DNA of 64,000 nt from Roseovarius autotrophicus (GTDB taxonomy: Bacteria; Pseudomonadota; Alphaproteobacteria; Rhodobacterales; Rhodobacteraceae): contig NZ_JAGQDH010000010.1 in the NCBI RefSeq assembly GCF_018069895.1, positions 27,983 through 91,982 of the forward strand, read 5' to 3'. Positions 50,818 to 58,525 of this stretch are shown here, in pieces (within the stretch, counting starts at the first letter, position 1; every line of letters begins with the position of its first letter). The position numbers were made by a program, and so were the translations under genes. The notes beneath the pieces are model-generated. The model saw only the letters and a list, made by a program, of their open reading frames with translations, made no database searches and was not told the origin of the DNA.

Positions 50818-51801
50818 TCACTGTCCGGTGGCGGCGTCGCGCGGCGTGTCGATCCCGAAGAGCGCCTTGAGACGTGGCGAAAGGTCGCGCTGCACCAGTG
50901 CCTCCAGCTCGGCCACCTTCTGCGCGTCGAAATAGTCGCGATAGCCCCCGACCTTGGCGCGGCGGACCTTGAAGCTTTCGGGGTCGTTCGCGTTGCGCAG
51001 CGTCAGGCCGCCCGAGCGGAAGAACCCCTCGCTTTCGAGCTTGCGCAGGTTGTCGAAGGAGGCGAACTCGACCGCGTCGTCGATCTCGGCCTCGGAAAAG
51101 CTGTCGCCCATGAGGGTCGTGATCTTGCGCAGAACGCCCGCAGGATCGGTGCGCAACTCCTCGTAGGAGGTCAGCAGCGTGCGATCGAGAGACCCGAGCG
51201 CCGCATCCCAGTAATTGAGGAAGGCAATGAGCGAGGGCAGGCCGATCTCGCTCTGCCGCACGAATTCCCACATGCCGATATTGCGCCGGTCCACGGGCCG
51301 CGAGAGCTCTGCGTTGATCAGCTCCTGCTTGTGATCGGACTGCCGCTTGGTGAACTGGAAGAACCACGATACGGCGATGTCGAGGGGGTTGCGCGCCAGA
51401 AGCACCACGGGTTTTGCCGCCAGCTCTGCGTCCTGCTGGCCGGGTTGCAACAGATCCCCCACGGCGCGCTCGTAGCTGTACCAGCCGTTCGTGGCGGCAA
51501 AACTGGGGATCGCGGGGTTGGCATCGGCAAGCGCGGGATAGCGGGCGAAATCGCTTTCGGGAATGCCGTGGCGCCGGGCATATAGCCGCGTCAGCATGAC
51601 CTTGAGCCAGGTGTTGCCGCTCTTGGGATGGGCGATGATGATCAGCGAGGAACGCCGCGCTATATCCACCTCGAGCGCACCCAGTCGCGCCTTGCGGGCC
51701 GAGACACGCAGACGCGTGGGCAGGATCCTGGTGCTGCCGATGATCGTGGCCTTGCGGATGTTGTCGCGGCCAAGGTTACGAAAGGAGGGGATAAGGCTCA
51801 T
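50818..51801 (-). CDS. PAPS-dependent sulfotransferase, copy 2
   Basis: This 327-residue sulfotransferase has the PAPS loop IIAHPKSGNTWLKVML (near residue 57), the 3'-phosphate motif VLLARNPLDIAVSWFF (near 135) and the C-terminal KVRRAKVGGYRDYFDAQKV shared with copy 1. It heads the minus-strand operon sulfotransferase-ELM1-lipid kinase-TAM41-like. The operon position suggests it acts on the phosphorylated or CDP-activated lipid product. The ATG at 51801 is taken; frame upstream of it is shadow of the opposite-strand gene. Confidence 0.85.
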   Translation of the reverse strand: MSLIPSFRNLGRDNIRKATIIGSTRILPTRLRVSARKARLGALEVDIARRSSLIIIAHPKSGNTWLKVMLTRLYARRHGIPESDFARYPALADANPAIPSFAATNGWYSYERAVGDLLQPGQQDAELAAKPVVLLARNPLDIAVSWFFQFTKRQSDHKQELINAELSRPVDRRNIGMWEFVRQSEIGLPSLIAFLNYWDAALGSLDRTLLTSYEELRTDPAGVLRKITTLMGDSFSEAEIDDAVEFASFDNLRKLESEGFFRSGGLTLRNANDPESFKVRRAKVGGYRDYFDAQKVAELEALVQRDLSPRLKALFGIDTPRDAATGQ

Positions 51802-51856
51802 GGGGTCGATCCGGGACTGGGGCAGGGGCACACGAAGTGCCGTCAAGCCCAGCCCT

Positions 51857-51872
51857 TTGCCGCATCCGGGGC
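51857..51872 (-). promoter_or_regulatory. Second copy of the 16-bp lipid-island motif
   Basis: On the minus strand this reads GCCCCGGATGCGGCAA, identical to 41738-41753, about 56-71 bp upstream of sulfotransferase 2 and followed after 10 bp by TTGACG. Confidence 0.35.
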
Positions 51873-52059
51873 TGGAAGTCCACCCCAAGGCGCGTGCCGA
51901 CCCGCTTGCACAGACAAGCGCGGTTGACCTTGGCGGCCCAGCGCGGATATAGGCTTCGCGCAACGCGTGGACTGCCCGATGACTTTGCTTGACGGATCCG
52001 CCACCGCCGAGGCGGGCGCCACCGGAAAGCGGGTGACAGGATCGAGGATTGGAAAGACC

Positions 52060-53019
52060 ATGACAGACAAGACCCCCCAGGAAACACCCCCGACCGGGAA
52101 CGCCAAGGATTACTGCGTTTTCATTCAGGCCAACCACAAGCAGTATATCGGCGCGCTCATTGCCGAATATGCGATCCGGCGGAATTCGAAGCATAATGAC
52201 AAGTTCGATATCCGCATCATGCATTACGACGATTTTCCCGTCTTCAAGGCGCATGAGGGCAGGAAGTTCCTGCGCGACGGGGAATGGCGCGAATGGGTGC
52301 GCAACGACCTGCAATCCTTTACGCCGACGCGGTTCGCGCCGCCGCAGCTCATGGGCTTCAAGGGACGCGCCATCGTGATCGACCCCGACGTGTTCGTGAT
52401 TGCCGATATCTGGGACCTGTTCTCGCGCGACATGAAGGGGGCCGCGGTGATGTGCCGCCCGAAATCGGGCAACAAGGGCAAGCGCGGGGCGTTGGCGACA
52501 AGCGTGATGCTGCTCGACAACGCCAAGCTCACGCACTGGAAATTCGACGAGCAGTTCGCCGCCATGTTCGACGGCTCGCGTGATTACATGCCGTGGATCT
52601 CGCTCAAGTATGAGGATCCTGAGACGGTGGCCCTGTTTGAGAACGAGTGGAACGATTTCGACCATCTCGACGAGAACACCAAGGCGATCCACAACACGCA
52701 GCGCAAGACGCAGCCGTGGAAAACCGGCCTGCCGGTGGATTACCGCGCCGCCGATTCGTTCCGTCTCTTTCCGCCGCGCCACTGGTTCCGCCGGCTGCGC
52801 CGCGCGCTCTTTGGCGATTACGGGCTTGCCGGGCATTACAAGCGCCACCCCGATCCCAGACAGGAGGCGTTCTTTTTCGGCCTCGTGCGCGAGGCGGTGG
52901 AAAAGGGCGTGATCACCGAGGAAATGCTGCGCGAGGAGATGCGCCAGAACCATGTGCGCCACGACGCGCTGGAACTGATCAAGACGGTGCCGCCGGTCGC
53001 CTATCCCGTCCCGGCCTGA
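52060..53019 (+). CDS. GT8-like glycosyltransferase-like protein, copy 2
   Basis: This 319-residue paralogue of the 46711-47661 protein has DYCVFIQANHKQYIGALIAE, AIVIDPDVFVIADIWDLFSR (GT-A-like Asp pair) and RKTQPWKTGLPVDYRAADSF, and ends in RQNHVRHDALELI, very similar to the AQNHVRHDAFEML of copy 1. The ATG at 52060 has GGAAAG upstream. It is divergent from sulfotransferase 2 and marks the right edge of the lipid island. Acceptor and donor unknown. Confidence 0.7.
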   Translation: MTDKTPQETPPTGNAKDYCVFIQANHKQYIGALIAEYAIRRNSKHNDKFDIRIMHYDDFPVFKAHEGRKFLRDGEWREWVRNDLQSFTPTRFAPPQLMGFKGRAIVIDPDVFVIADIWDLFSRDMKGAAVMCRPKSGNKGKRGALATSVMLLDNAKLTHWKFDEQFAAMFDGSRDYMPWISLKYEDPETVALFENEWNDFDHLDENTKAIHNTQRKTQPWKTGLPVDYRAADSFRLFPPRHWFRRLRRALFGDYGLAGHYKRHPDPRQEAFFFGLVREAVEKGVITEEMLREEMRQNHVRHDALELIKTVPPVAYPVPA

Positions 53020-53149
53020 GCCGGACTGTCATGTCCGTGGGCGCCGGGCGTTCGCGGACAGGGGCAGGCGCTGCCCTCGATCGCAGGGCTGGGGTCGTCG
53101 CCACGGTTTCGCCCGCCGCGAGCACGCTTGCGAGGAAGGGGTGCACCGC

Positions 53150-55024
53150 ATGACCGAGACCGGCGTGGATCGTTTCAGAAAGGCGATCTTGCTGCTGACA
53201 CTGACCGGCCTGATCGCGGGGCTTGCGCTTCTGGCTGCGGGCATGGGCGGGATCGCGGATATTGTCTGGTTCGCGGGGGTCGTGCCCGCCCTTACCACAC
53301 TTGTTGTCGAGATCGTCAGCCGGCTCGGGCGCGGCGAAATCGGGCTGGATATCGTCGCTGCGCTGTCGATGACGGCTGCGCTGGTCTTTGGCGAGACGCT
53401 CGCTGCGGCGGTTGTTGCGGTGATGTATTCTGGGGGAACCTTCCTTGAAAGTTTTGCCGAGGGCCGTGCCCGTCGCGACATGCACGAGTTGCTGGCCCGC
53501 GCTCCACGCACCGCGACCCGCCACCGCAATGGCGGTCTTGAGGATGTCCCGCTTGACCTGATCACGCCCGGCGACCGGCTGCTCATCCGGCAGGGCGACG
53601 TGGTGCCGGTGGACGGCACGGTGGATGCGTTGACGGCCTTTGTGGATGCCTCTGCGCTGACCGGCGAGTCGCTGCCGGTGCGGTTGGGGCGCGGGGCCGA
53701 GGCGATGAGCGGCGTGACCAATGCGGGCGAAGCCTTTGACATGACCGCGACGCGCGGCGCGAAGGAAAGCACCTATGCCGGGATCGTCCGGCTGGTTGCG
53801 GAGGCGCAGCAATCCAAGGCGCCCATGTCCCGGCTGGCGGATCGCTGGTCACTGGGTTTTCTCGCCGTCACCCTGGCTATCGCCACCGGCGCGTGGTGGC
53901 TGACCGGAGATCCGATCCGGGCCGTTGCCGTTCTGGTCGTGGCGACCCCCTGCCCGCTGATTCTGGCGGTGCCGGTGGCCCTGGTCGCGGGCCTTTCGCG
54001 CGCAGCGCATTTCGGTGTGCTGATCAAGGGCGCAGGGCCGCTTGAGACCATGTCGCGGATCCGCACGTTGATTCTCGACAAGACCGGAACGCTGACCGAC
54101 GGGCGCCCGCAGATCGTATCGATCGACAGCCATGGCGACGTGAACGAGACGGAGCTTCTGCGCCTTGCCGCCGCTCTCGATCAGGCATCGAGGCACCCTG
54201 TCGCGCAAGCCATCGTCGCTGCCGCGCGAGCGCGCGGCCTTGTGATGCCCGTGCCCTCGGAGGTGGCCGAGATTCCCGGTGAAGGGGTTGTCGGCAGCGT
54301 GGCGGGCCGCAGTGTCATTGTCGGCAGCGACGGATTCGTGGCGCGACGGGTAGGGCGGCGGTCGGGTGAGCATCCTGCACTGGCTGCGGGATCGCTGCTT
54401 GTCGCGGTGGGGATCGACGGACATATGGCAGGTCATCTGGTGATGTCCGATCCGCTGCGCGAGGGCGCGGCCGCGATGCTGGAGCGGCTGCGCCGCGCGG
54501 GCGTCGTGCGTGTCCTGCTTGCCACCGGAGACCGGGCCGAGGTGGCCGAGCGGGTCACCGGCGGGCTTGGATTCGACGGGCTGCGGGCCGGGTTGACACC
54601 GGACCAGAAGGTTCTTCTGGTCCTCTCGGAGCGTAAGCACGGCCCGGTGATGATGGTGGGTGACGGGGTGAATGACGCACCGGCGCTTGCCGCTGCGGAT
54701 GTGGGCGTGGCCATGGGCGCGCGCGGCGCCGCCGCCTCGGCCGAGGCGGCCGATGTGGTGCTTCTGGTTGATCGCATCGACCGGCTGGGGCCGGGGATCG
54801 AGATCGCGCAGGCGTCCCGCCGCATCGCGCTCGAGAGCGTCGTTGCCGGGATCGGCCTGTCAGTGCTGGGCATGATCGCCGCCGCCTATGGCTATCTCAG
54901 CCCGGTGCAGGGCGCCCTTGTGCAGGAGGTGATCGACGTGGCCGTGATCCTCAATGCGCTGCGCGCGCTGCGGATCGCGCCCAAGGGGCCTCTCCCGGCT
55001 GAGCGACCTGCGCGCGGGGGGTAA
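53150..55024 (+). CDS. P1B-type heavy-metal ATPase (TPCP motif)
   Basis: This 624-residue P-type ATPase has TGES (near 181), the membrane metal motif ATPCPLILAVPVAL (TPCP, near 266-279), the phosphorylation motif DKTGTLT (near 307) and GDGVNDAPA (near 504). It lacks an N-terminal metal-binding HMA domain. TPCP rather than CPC or SPC is reported for a P1B-5-like group (Ni/Fe), but the metal cannot be fixed from the motif alone. ATG 53150 has GGAAGGGG upstream; a GTG three codons earlier is rejected. It stands between the lipid island and the prophage and may be part of either side's transferred DNA. Confidence 0.85.
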   Translation: MTETGVDRFRKAILLLTLTGLIAGLALLAAGMGGIADIVWFAGVVPALTTLVVEIVSRLGRGEIGLDIVAALSMTAALVFGETLAAAVVAVMYSGGTFLESFAEGRARRDMHELLARAPRTATRHRNGGLEDVPLDLITPGDRLLIRQGDVVPVDGTVDALTAFVDASALTGESLPVRLGRGAEAMSGVTNAGEAFDMTATRGAKESTYAGIVRLVAEAQQSKAPMSRLADRWSLGFLAVTLAIATGAWWLTGDPIRAVAVLVVATPCPLILAVPVALVAGLSRAAHFGVLIKGAGPLETMSRIRTLILDKTGTLTDGRPQIVSIDSHGDVNETELLRLAAALDQASRHPVAQAIVAAARARGLVMPVPSEVAEIPGEGVVGSVAGRSVIVGSDGFVARRVGRRSGEHPALAAGSLLVAVGIDGHMAGHLVMSDPLREGAAAMLERLRRAGVVRVLLATGDRAEVAERVTGGLGFDGLRAGLTPDQKVLLVLSERKHGPVMMVGDGVNDAPALAAADVGVAMGARGAAASAEAADVVLLVDRIDRLGPGIEIAQASRRIALESVVAGIGLSVLGMIAAAYGYLSPVQGALVQEVIDVAVILNALRALRIAPKGPLPAERPARGG

Positions 55025-55077
55025 CGTGTCGGAAGCCGCGCGGATGCAACGGTTAGGGATCGGCTGATTCCCTTTCC

Positions 55078-55103
55078 GACCTGTCTCAGGTCTGAGACAG
55101 GTC
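55078..55103. repeat. Perfect 26-bp palindrome after the P-type ATPase gene
   Basis: GACCTGTCTCAG (55078-55089) and CTGAGACAGGTC (55092-55103) are perfect 12-bp arms with a 2-bp centre. It begins 53 bp after the ATPase stop. No T-run follows. It could be a terminator-like hairpin, an operator or part of an attachment region. Confidence 0.5.
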
Positions 55104-55689
55104 GCCCTGGTGGTCCCGGTTGCCAGGGCTGACGCATCGCGTCCTTTTGAGCATCTTCCAGTCAGCGGCCGGTGGAGGATCGGCACGCAACAGGAGCAGA
55201 TCAGAAATGAACCAGATGACACAGGGCGCGGGTGTTGTGTGACACTTTAGATTAGAGTGACGCCGGACTATCCGAACTGATGGCGAACTTGCCCGGATCG
55301 GCCTTGTAAATAAGGGGTTTCAGGCGCGAAGTGGGGTGATCGCGCGTCTGGTGGCGAAGTTTTTACAGAAAGCGGAAAATGGGGGGTTTCGGGGTGTCGA
55401 GGGCGGTTTGGCCGGTGTCGGGGCTGCGAGGGCGCGATGTGGCGCAAACCCTATTCAAACAGGGTTGAAACGGCTCTGAGAGGGGGTGTTTGGGGCCTGT
55501 CGGGGGGGTGTTTCAACGTCCGGAACTGGGACCAAATCCGCCCACTTCTTTTTTTCGGTCCCACTTGTCACTATTACCAAGCCAAATCAGCGATATAGCG
55601 ATTTCGAGACGGGTGGAAACCAGACAGAGAAGTGGGCCCCTTTTTTCGCCGTTACACGCCCGTTTCAGGCCGATTGAAACAGTGGTGTT
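55104..55689. other. Non-coding region with inverted repeats at the prophage left edge
   Basis: I see no convincing gene in this stretch. It holds TTGAAAC/GTTTCAA boxes at 55464-55471 and 55510-55517. The inverted repeat GCCCACTTCT (55540-55549) / AGAAGTGGGC (55628-55637) encloses 78 nt, with T-runs just after each arm. GGGACC (55528-55533) and GGTCCC (55557-55562) form a further pair. AT-rich patches occur in 55560-55610. It probably contains the prophage control region or end. Confidence 0.4.
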
Positions 55690-55694
55690 TCAAT
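55673..55694. promoter_or_regulatory. Perfect operator-like palindrome ATTGAAAC-N6-GTTTCAAT
   Basis: ATTGAAAC (55673-55680) and GTTTCAAT (55687-55694) are perfect arms with a 6-bp spacer. It overlaps the stop codon of the S24 remnant. The half-site TTGAAAC also occurs at 55465-55471, and its complement GTTTCAA at 55510-55516, suggesting repressor sites. Confidence 0.45.
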
Positions 55695-56070
55695 GCCCCC
55701 ACGCATGGGCCGACCAGACCACTTCGCCGAGGATGTGGAGGCGGGCGAGCTCGTCGCCTTGCCTGATCTCGGTGGCGTGGGCGGGGTTGTCGGAGGTGAG
55801 GATGAGGAGCTGCCCGGGCACGAGGTCGAGGCGTTTGACGCGGGCCGCGCCGTCGCTGTCGATGAGGGCATAGACGCGGCGGTTGCGGATATCGCGGCGG
55901 CGCTGGTCGATCATGACAAGATCGCCGTCGTGGAGCGTGGAGGCCATGCTGTCGCCGGTGACGGAAAGCAGGCAGGCCTGACCGGGCTCGACGGGCTGAT
56001 CGCGGAGTCTGCGAGCGACGTCGCGGCGGTTTTCTGCGCGATTGCGGACATGGAAGGAAAGGCGCGAGGA
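55690..56070 (-). pseudogene. S24-peptidase (CI/LexA-type) repressor lacking its DNA-binding domain
   Basis: The reading frame encodes PVEPGQACLLSVTGDSM followed by ASTLHDGDLVMIDQ and VKRLDLVPGQLLIL. It has the catalytic serine in GDSM and the lysine in ARVKRLD of the LexA/CI autoprotease fold. The in-frame stop at 56071-56073 lies only about 40 codons before GDSM, and the only ATG in frame is the Met of GDSM itself. The upstream helix-turn-helix domain is missing. The divergent BRO-N gene begins at 56073. This is a beheaded prophage repressor, so immunity by this protein is unlikely, though a short S24-only product from the internal ATG cannot be excluded. Confidence 0.65.
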
Positions 56071-56072
56071 CT

Positions 56073-56884
56073 ATGACCAATATCATCCCCTTTGACTTCG
56101 AGAGCCATGCGGTGCGGTCGGTGCTGATCGATGGCAAGCCGTGGTTTGTGGCGGCGGATGTCTGCCGGGTGCTTGAAATCGTGAACCACAGACACGTGGT
56201 ATCGACGCTTGATGATGACGAAAAGGGGGTCGTTAAAACCGACACCCTTGGGGGCAAACAGGACCTCAATATCGTCTCCGTGAGCGGGGTGATCGGCTTT
56301 CGTCGCGGAGCAACAAGCCGGTCGCCAAGCGGTTCTGGAAGTGGGTGCGGGCGGAGGCTCTGCCCGCCCTTATCCGGGACGGCTATTACGCGATGCCGGG
56401 GGCCTCTGCCCCCGAGCTGGAGGAGATGGCCGACAAGCGGACCTATCTGGAGACACTGCCGGAGGATCAGCAGGCGCTGGCGCAGCGGCGGGCCGATGCG
56501 CTTGGCCGGATCGCGGATGCGATCGCGGATGGCGTTCGGGTGCGCCATGCGGTGGCCGAGGTTGCCGCCGAGATGGGCTGGTCGGCGGCGACGCTGTGGA
56601 ATTACCGGCGCGCCACTTACATGGTGCCGCGCTGTGACTGGGCGGCGGCCTGCGCGCCACGGATGCGGCGGCGCGTGATGGGCATGAGGGGGGAGTGTCA
56701 CCCCGAGGCGCTGCGGTTCTTCGAGGGGCTGGCGGCGAGCGGTCAGAGGATCAGCACCAGCTACCGGCGCACGGTGGAGGTTGCCGCCGAGCGCGGCTGG
56801 CAGCCTGTGCCCGCCATCCACGTGCTGCGCCGCCACGCGGCGCGGGTTCTGTCCAGTCCAGCCAGAAGGAGTGTTTCGGCATGA
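56073..56884 (+). pseudogene. Frameshifted phage BRO-N antirepressor / transposase N-terminal-like gene
   Basis: Residues 1-72 are a BRO-N domain (WFVAADVCRVLEIVNHRHVV, then KTDTLGGKQDLNIVSVSGV). Near 56295-56300 the coding frame moves by -1. The continuation in the other frame reads SNKPVAKRFWKWVRAEALPALI (the usual end of BRO-N), then a helix-turn-helix-like region with MGWSAATLWNYRRAT resembling the N-terminal DNA-binding part of Mu-type transposases, ending at 56884. No DDE catalytic domain follows. A one-base deletion is the simplest reading; a programmed shift is less likely because no canonical slippery site is there. Confidence 0.6.
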
Positions 56885-57069
56885 GCATCCGCCGTCGCCT
56901 TGCCCTGATGATCTGTCCGGCGCTTGCGCTCAGTCCGGGCGCGCGGGACGCGCTTTCAACGGGGCGCCCGGCAAGATCAATCTTGCGCAACCAAACCATG
57001 GGGATTGTTTCGCAGCCCAGAACAAGCTCGAGCCTGGCTCGAAGCCGCATCGGGAGAAGAACTTCGTGA
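56881..57069 (+). CDS. Short hypothetical phage protein, probably fused to foreign sequence
   Basis: The ATG at 56881 overlaps the preceding stop (ATGA) and has AGAAGGAG at ideal spacing, so the start looks genuine. The first 25 residues (MSIRRRLALMICPALALSP) look like a small phage protein. From about 56955 the base composition changes and the rest of the 62-residue frame looks out of frame with a neighbouring reading. Probably a truncated gene. Function unknown. Confidence 0.35.
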   Translation: MSIRRRLALMICPALALSPGARDALSTGRPARSILRNQTMGIVSQPRTSSSLARSRIGRRTS

Positions 57070-57429
57070 GATGGAAGAATATTGGGTGCGGAGGGACCCA
57101 GTATCTCCTGAGGTAGCCTGTTCCCTACGACAGATAGGGCTTGCCCTATGCGCCAGTGGAGAACTCGCGCCGCGTGACGCGGACGGCACATGGAGACCAA
57201 CGCGACCGATTTCGGTTTCGTGCTCCGGTATCTGGTCAAGGAAATCGGTCATGAAGTCATGCCATTCCTCTGCGTCGAAATCCGGCTCTCGGGCGGGTAA
57301 TTTTCGGGCCTCGAACAGCATGTCCTCGAGCGCGCTCAGTTCGTCATACAGTTCGGCCCTCATGAACCCCCTTAGCGGGTGGCTGAGGTCAGACGCGTTC
57401 AGGTTCAGCAGTGGTTCGCGGTCAATCAC
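56977..57429 (-). CDS. Hypothetical protein in a lower-GC mosaic segment
   Basis: A GTG start at 57429 has the strong site AGAGGGAACCC. The first 75 or so residues (acidic, LYDELSALEDMLFEARKL, FDAEEWHDFMTDFLDQIPE) look like real protein. The remaining half is Ser/Arg/Ala-rich and looks like antisense of a plus-strand reading (MEEYWVRRDPVSPEV). The 56955-57430 segment has less GC-biased codons than its surroundings. I do not recognise the protein; it may be a fused or truncated cargo gene. Confidence 0.35.
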   Translation of the reverse strand: MIDREPLLNLNASDLSHPLRGFMRAELYDELSALEDMLFEARKLPAREPDFDAEEWHDFMTDFLDQIPEHETEIGRVGLHVPSASRGASSPLAHRASPICRREQATSGDTGSLRTQYSSISRSSSPDAASSQARACSGLRNNPHGLVAQD

Positions 57430-57519
57430 GGGTTCCCTCTATCGGTTTGTTTCCCCCGACGATGGTAGGGCGCGCGCGGGCGGGGTGTCGAGCCTTGCCC
57501 GCGCGATCGGGGGGCGGTC

Positions 57520-57687
57520 ATGAGCGCGCGGCGGGACCCGGAGGGGCGGCTGCCTGAGGGGGCGGCGGTGGTCATGGCGCTGATCGTGGCGGCGATGGTC
57601 TGGGCCGGGGTGGGATCGTGGATCGTGGTTTCGGTGCTGCGGCCATTTCCGGCGGTTTATCAGGAGAACAGCCATGAAACTCGGTAA
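57520..57687 (+). CDS. Small phage membrane protein
   Basis: This 55-residue protein has one strong transmembrane helix (residues 16-40: VVMALIVAAMVWAGVGSWIV) after a charged N-terminus. It overlaps the next gene by 14 bp, in the manner of tightly packed phage early genes. It might be holin-like or an unknown early protein. Confidence 0.5.
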   Translation: MSARRDPEGRLPEGAAVVMALIVAAMVWAGVGSWIVVSVLRPFPAVYQENSHETR

Positions 57688-57901
57688 CCTTGTCCCTGAT
57701 GCGGGCGCGTTGCAGGCGGAGATCGACGCGATCCCGCAGGTGCAGCGGGTGGCGCTGGCGTTGCAGTTGATCCGCGACATCGATGCGCCGTGCTGCGCGC
57801 TGTCGCTGATGCGGCTGAGCCGGTTGGCCGAGGATCATCACCTGGCGATCCGGCGCGCCGAGTTCGTGCGCGATCACGAGCGGCGGAGGGTTCGCGGATG
57901 A
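57674..57901 (+). CDS. Small phage protein of unknown function
   Basis: This 75-residue, helical-looking protein starts MKLGNLVPDAGALQAEIDAIPQ and ends ERRRVRG. ATG 57674 has AGGAGAACAGCC upstream. It overlaps both neighbours. No family recognised. Confidence 0.6.
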   Translation: MKLGNLVPDAGALQAEIDAIPQVQRVALALQLIRDIDAPCCALSLMRLSRLAEDHHLAIRRAEFVRDHERRRVRG

Positions 57902-58080
57902 GCCGTCTGCCGGAAAGGATTTCGACTACCCGTTCGCGCCTGCCTGTGCGCGGGCGGGTCCTGCGCCCCGGTTGTGCCCGGTCTGCCCGCTCCGACCGGG
58001 GCGCTTTTTCCATCATCTGCGATGTGCTGGGGGGCGTGGCGCTGTTCGCGCTGCTCTTCGGCGTCGCGCTCTGGTCCTGA
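57898..58080 (+). CDS. Small phage membrane protein
   Basis: This 60-residue protein has an Arg-rich N-terminus and a C-terminal membrane helix (VLGGVALFALLFGVALW). The ATG overlaps the previous stop by ATGA. No family recognised; holin-like size only. Confidence 0.5.
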   Translation: MSRLPERISTTRSRLPVRGRVLRPGCARSARSDRGAFSIICDVLGGVALFALLFGVALWS

Positions 58081-58091
58081 AAGGGGGTTTC

Positions 58092-58274
58092 ATGGGTATT
58101 CAACGCAGTCCTCAAGAGGCGTTCGAGGCGGTGATCTGTCTGCTGGACGATCTGGCGGCGGGTGATCCGGTGATGCTGCGCAGCTTGATCGAGGCGCATG
58201 AGGCGCTGCGCGCCTCTGACGCGATCCCGCAGATCCGGCAGTTTCTGGCGGTCACCTACGGGAGTGTGCGGTGA
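58092..58274 (+). CDS. Small phage protein of unknown function
   Basis: This 60-residue acidic protein (MGIQRSPQEAFEAVICLLDD) has AAGGGGG before the ATG and overlaps the following gene by one base. No family recognised. Confidence 0.55.
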   Translation: MGIQRSPQEAFEAVICLLDDLAAGDPVMLRSLIEAHEALRASDAIPQIRQFLAVTYGSVR

Positions 58275-58525
58275 TGGCGTTGCGGGTCGAGCGGGTGGCG
58301 CCGAACACCTGGGGTGTTTTCGACGGCTGGCGGCTGGTGAGCAACAAGCTGAGCAGCCGGGATCTGGCCGAGCGCGCGCTGGAGCGGTTGACGCGGGAGC
58401 AGGCGGGGCGGTTGCGGCCCTGTCTGCGCTGCGGTGTCGAGATCCAGTCGAGCCATGCCGGGCACCGGATGTGCGATGGCTGCCGTCAATGGGTGGCGTC
58501 GCAGGATCACAGGATGGTTCTCTGA
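58274..58525 (+). CDS. Small zinc-ribbon-like phage protein
   Basis: This 83-residue protein has a CLRCG ... CDGC pair (C-x2-C twice, with a nearby His) in its C-terminal half, typical of a zinc ribbon. A GTG one codon upstream overlaps the previous stop. It overlaps the next gene by one base. Possibly DNA-binding; the exact family is unknown. Confidence 0.55.
   Translation: MALRVERVAPNTWGVFDGWRLVSNKLSSRDLAERALERLTREQAGRLRPCLRCGVEIQSSHAGHRMCDGCRQWVASQDHRMVL

Noticed and set aside
50818..52962. 714-codon minus-strand reading including sulfotransferase 2
   Set aside because: Only the last 327 codons belong to the sulfotransferase; the upstream part is antisense to the GT8-like gene.
55693..56076. 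127-codon plus-strand reading opposite the S24 remnant
   Set aside because: Composition and motif content fit the minus-strand S24 domain; the plus reading is its shadow.
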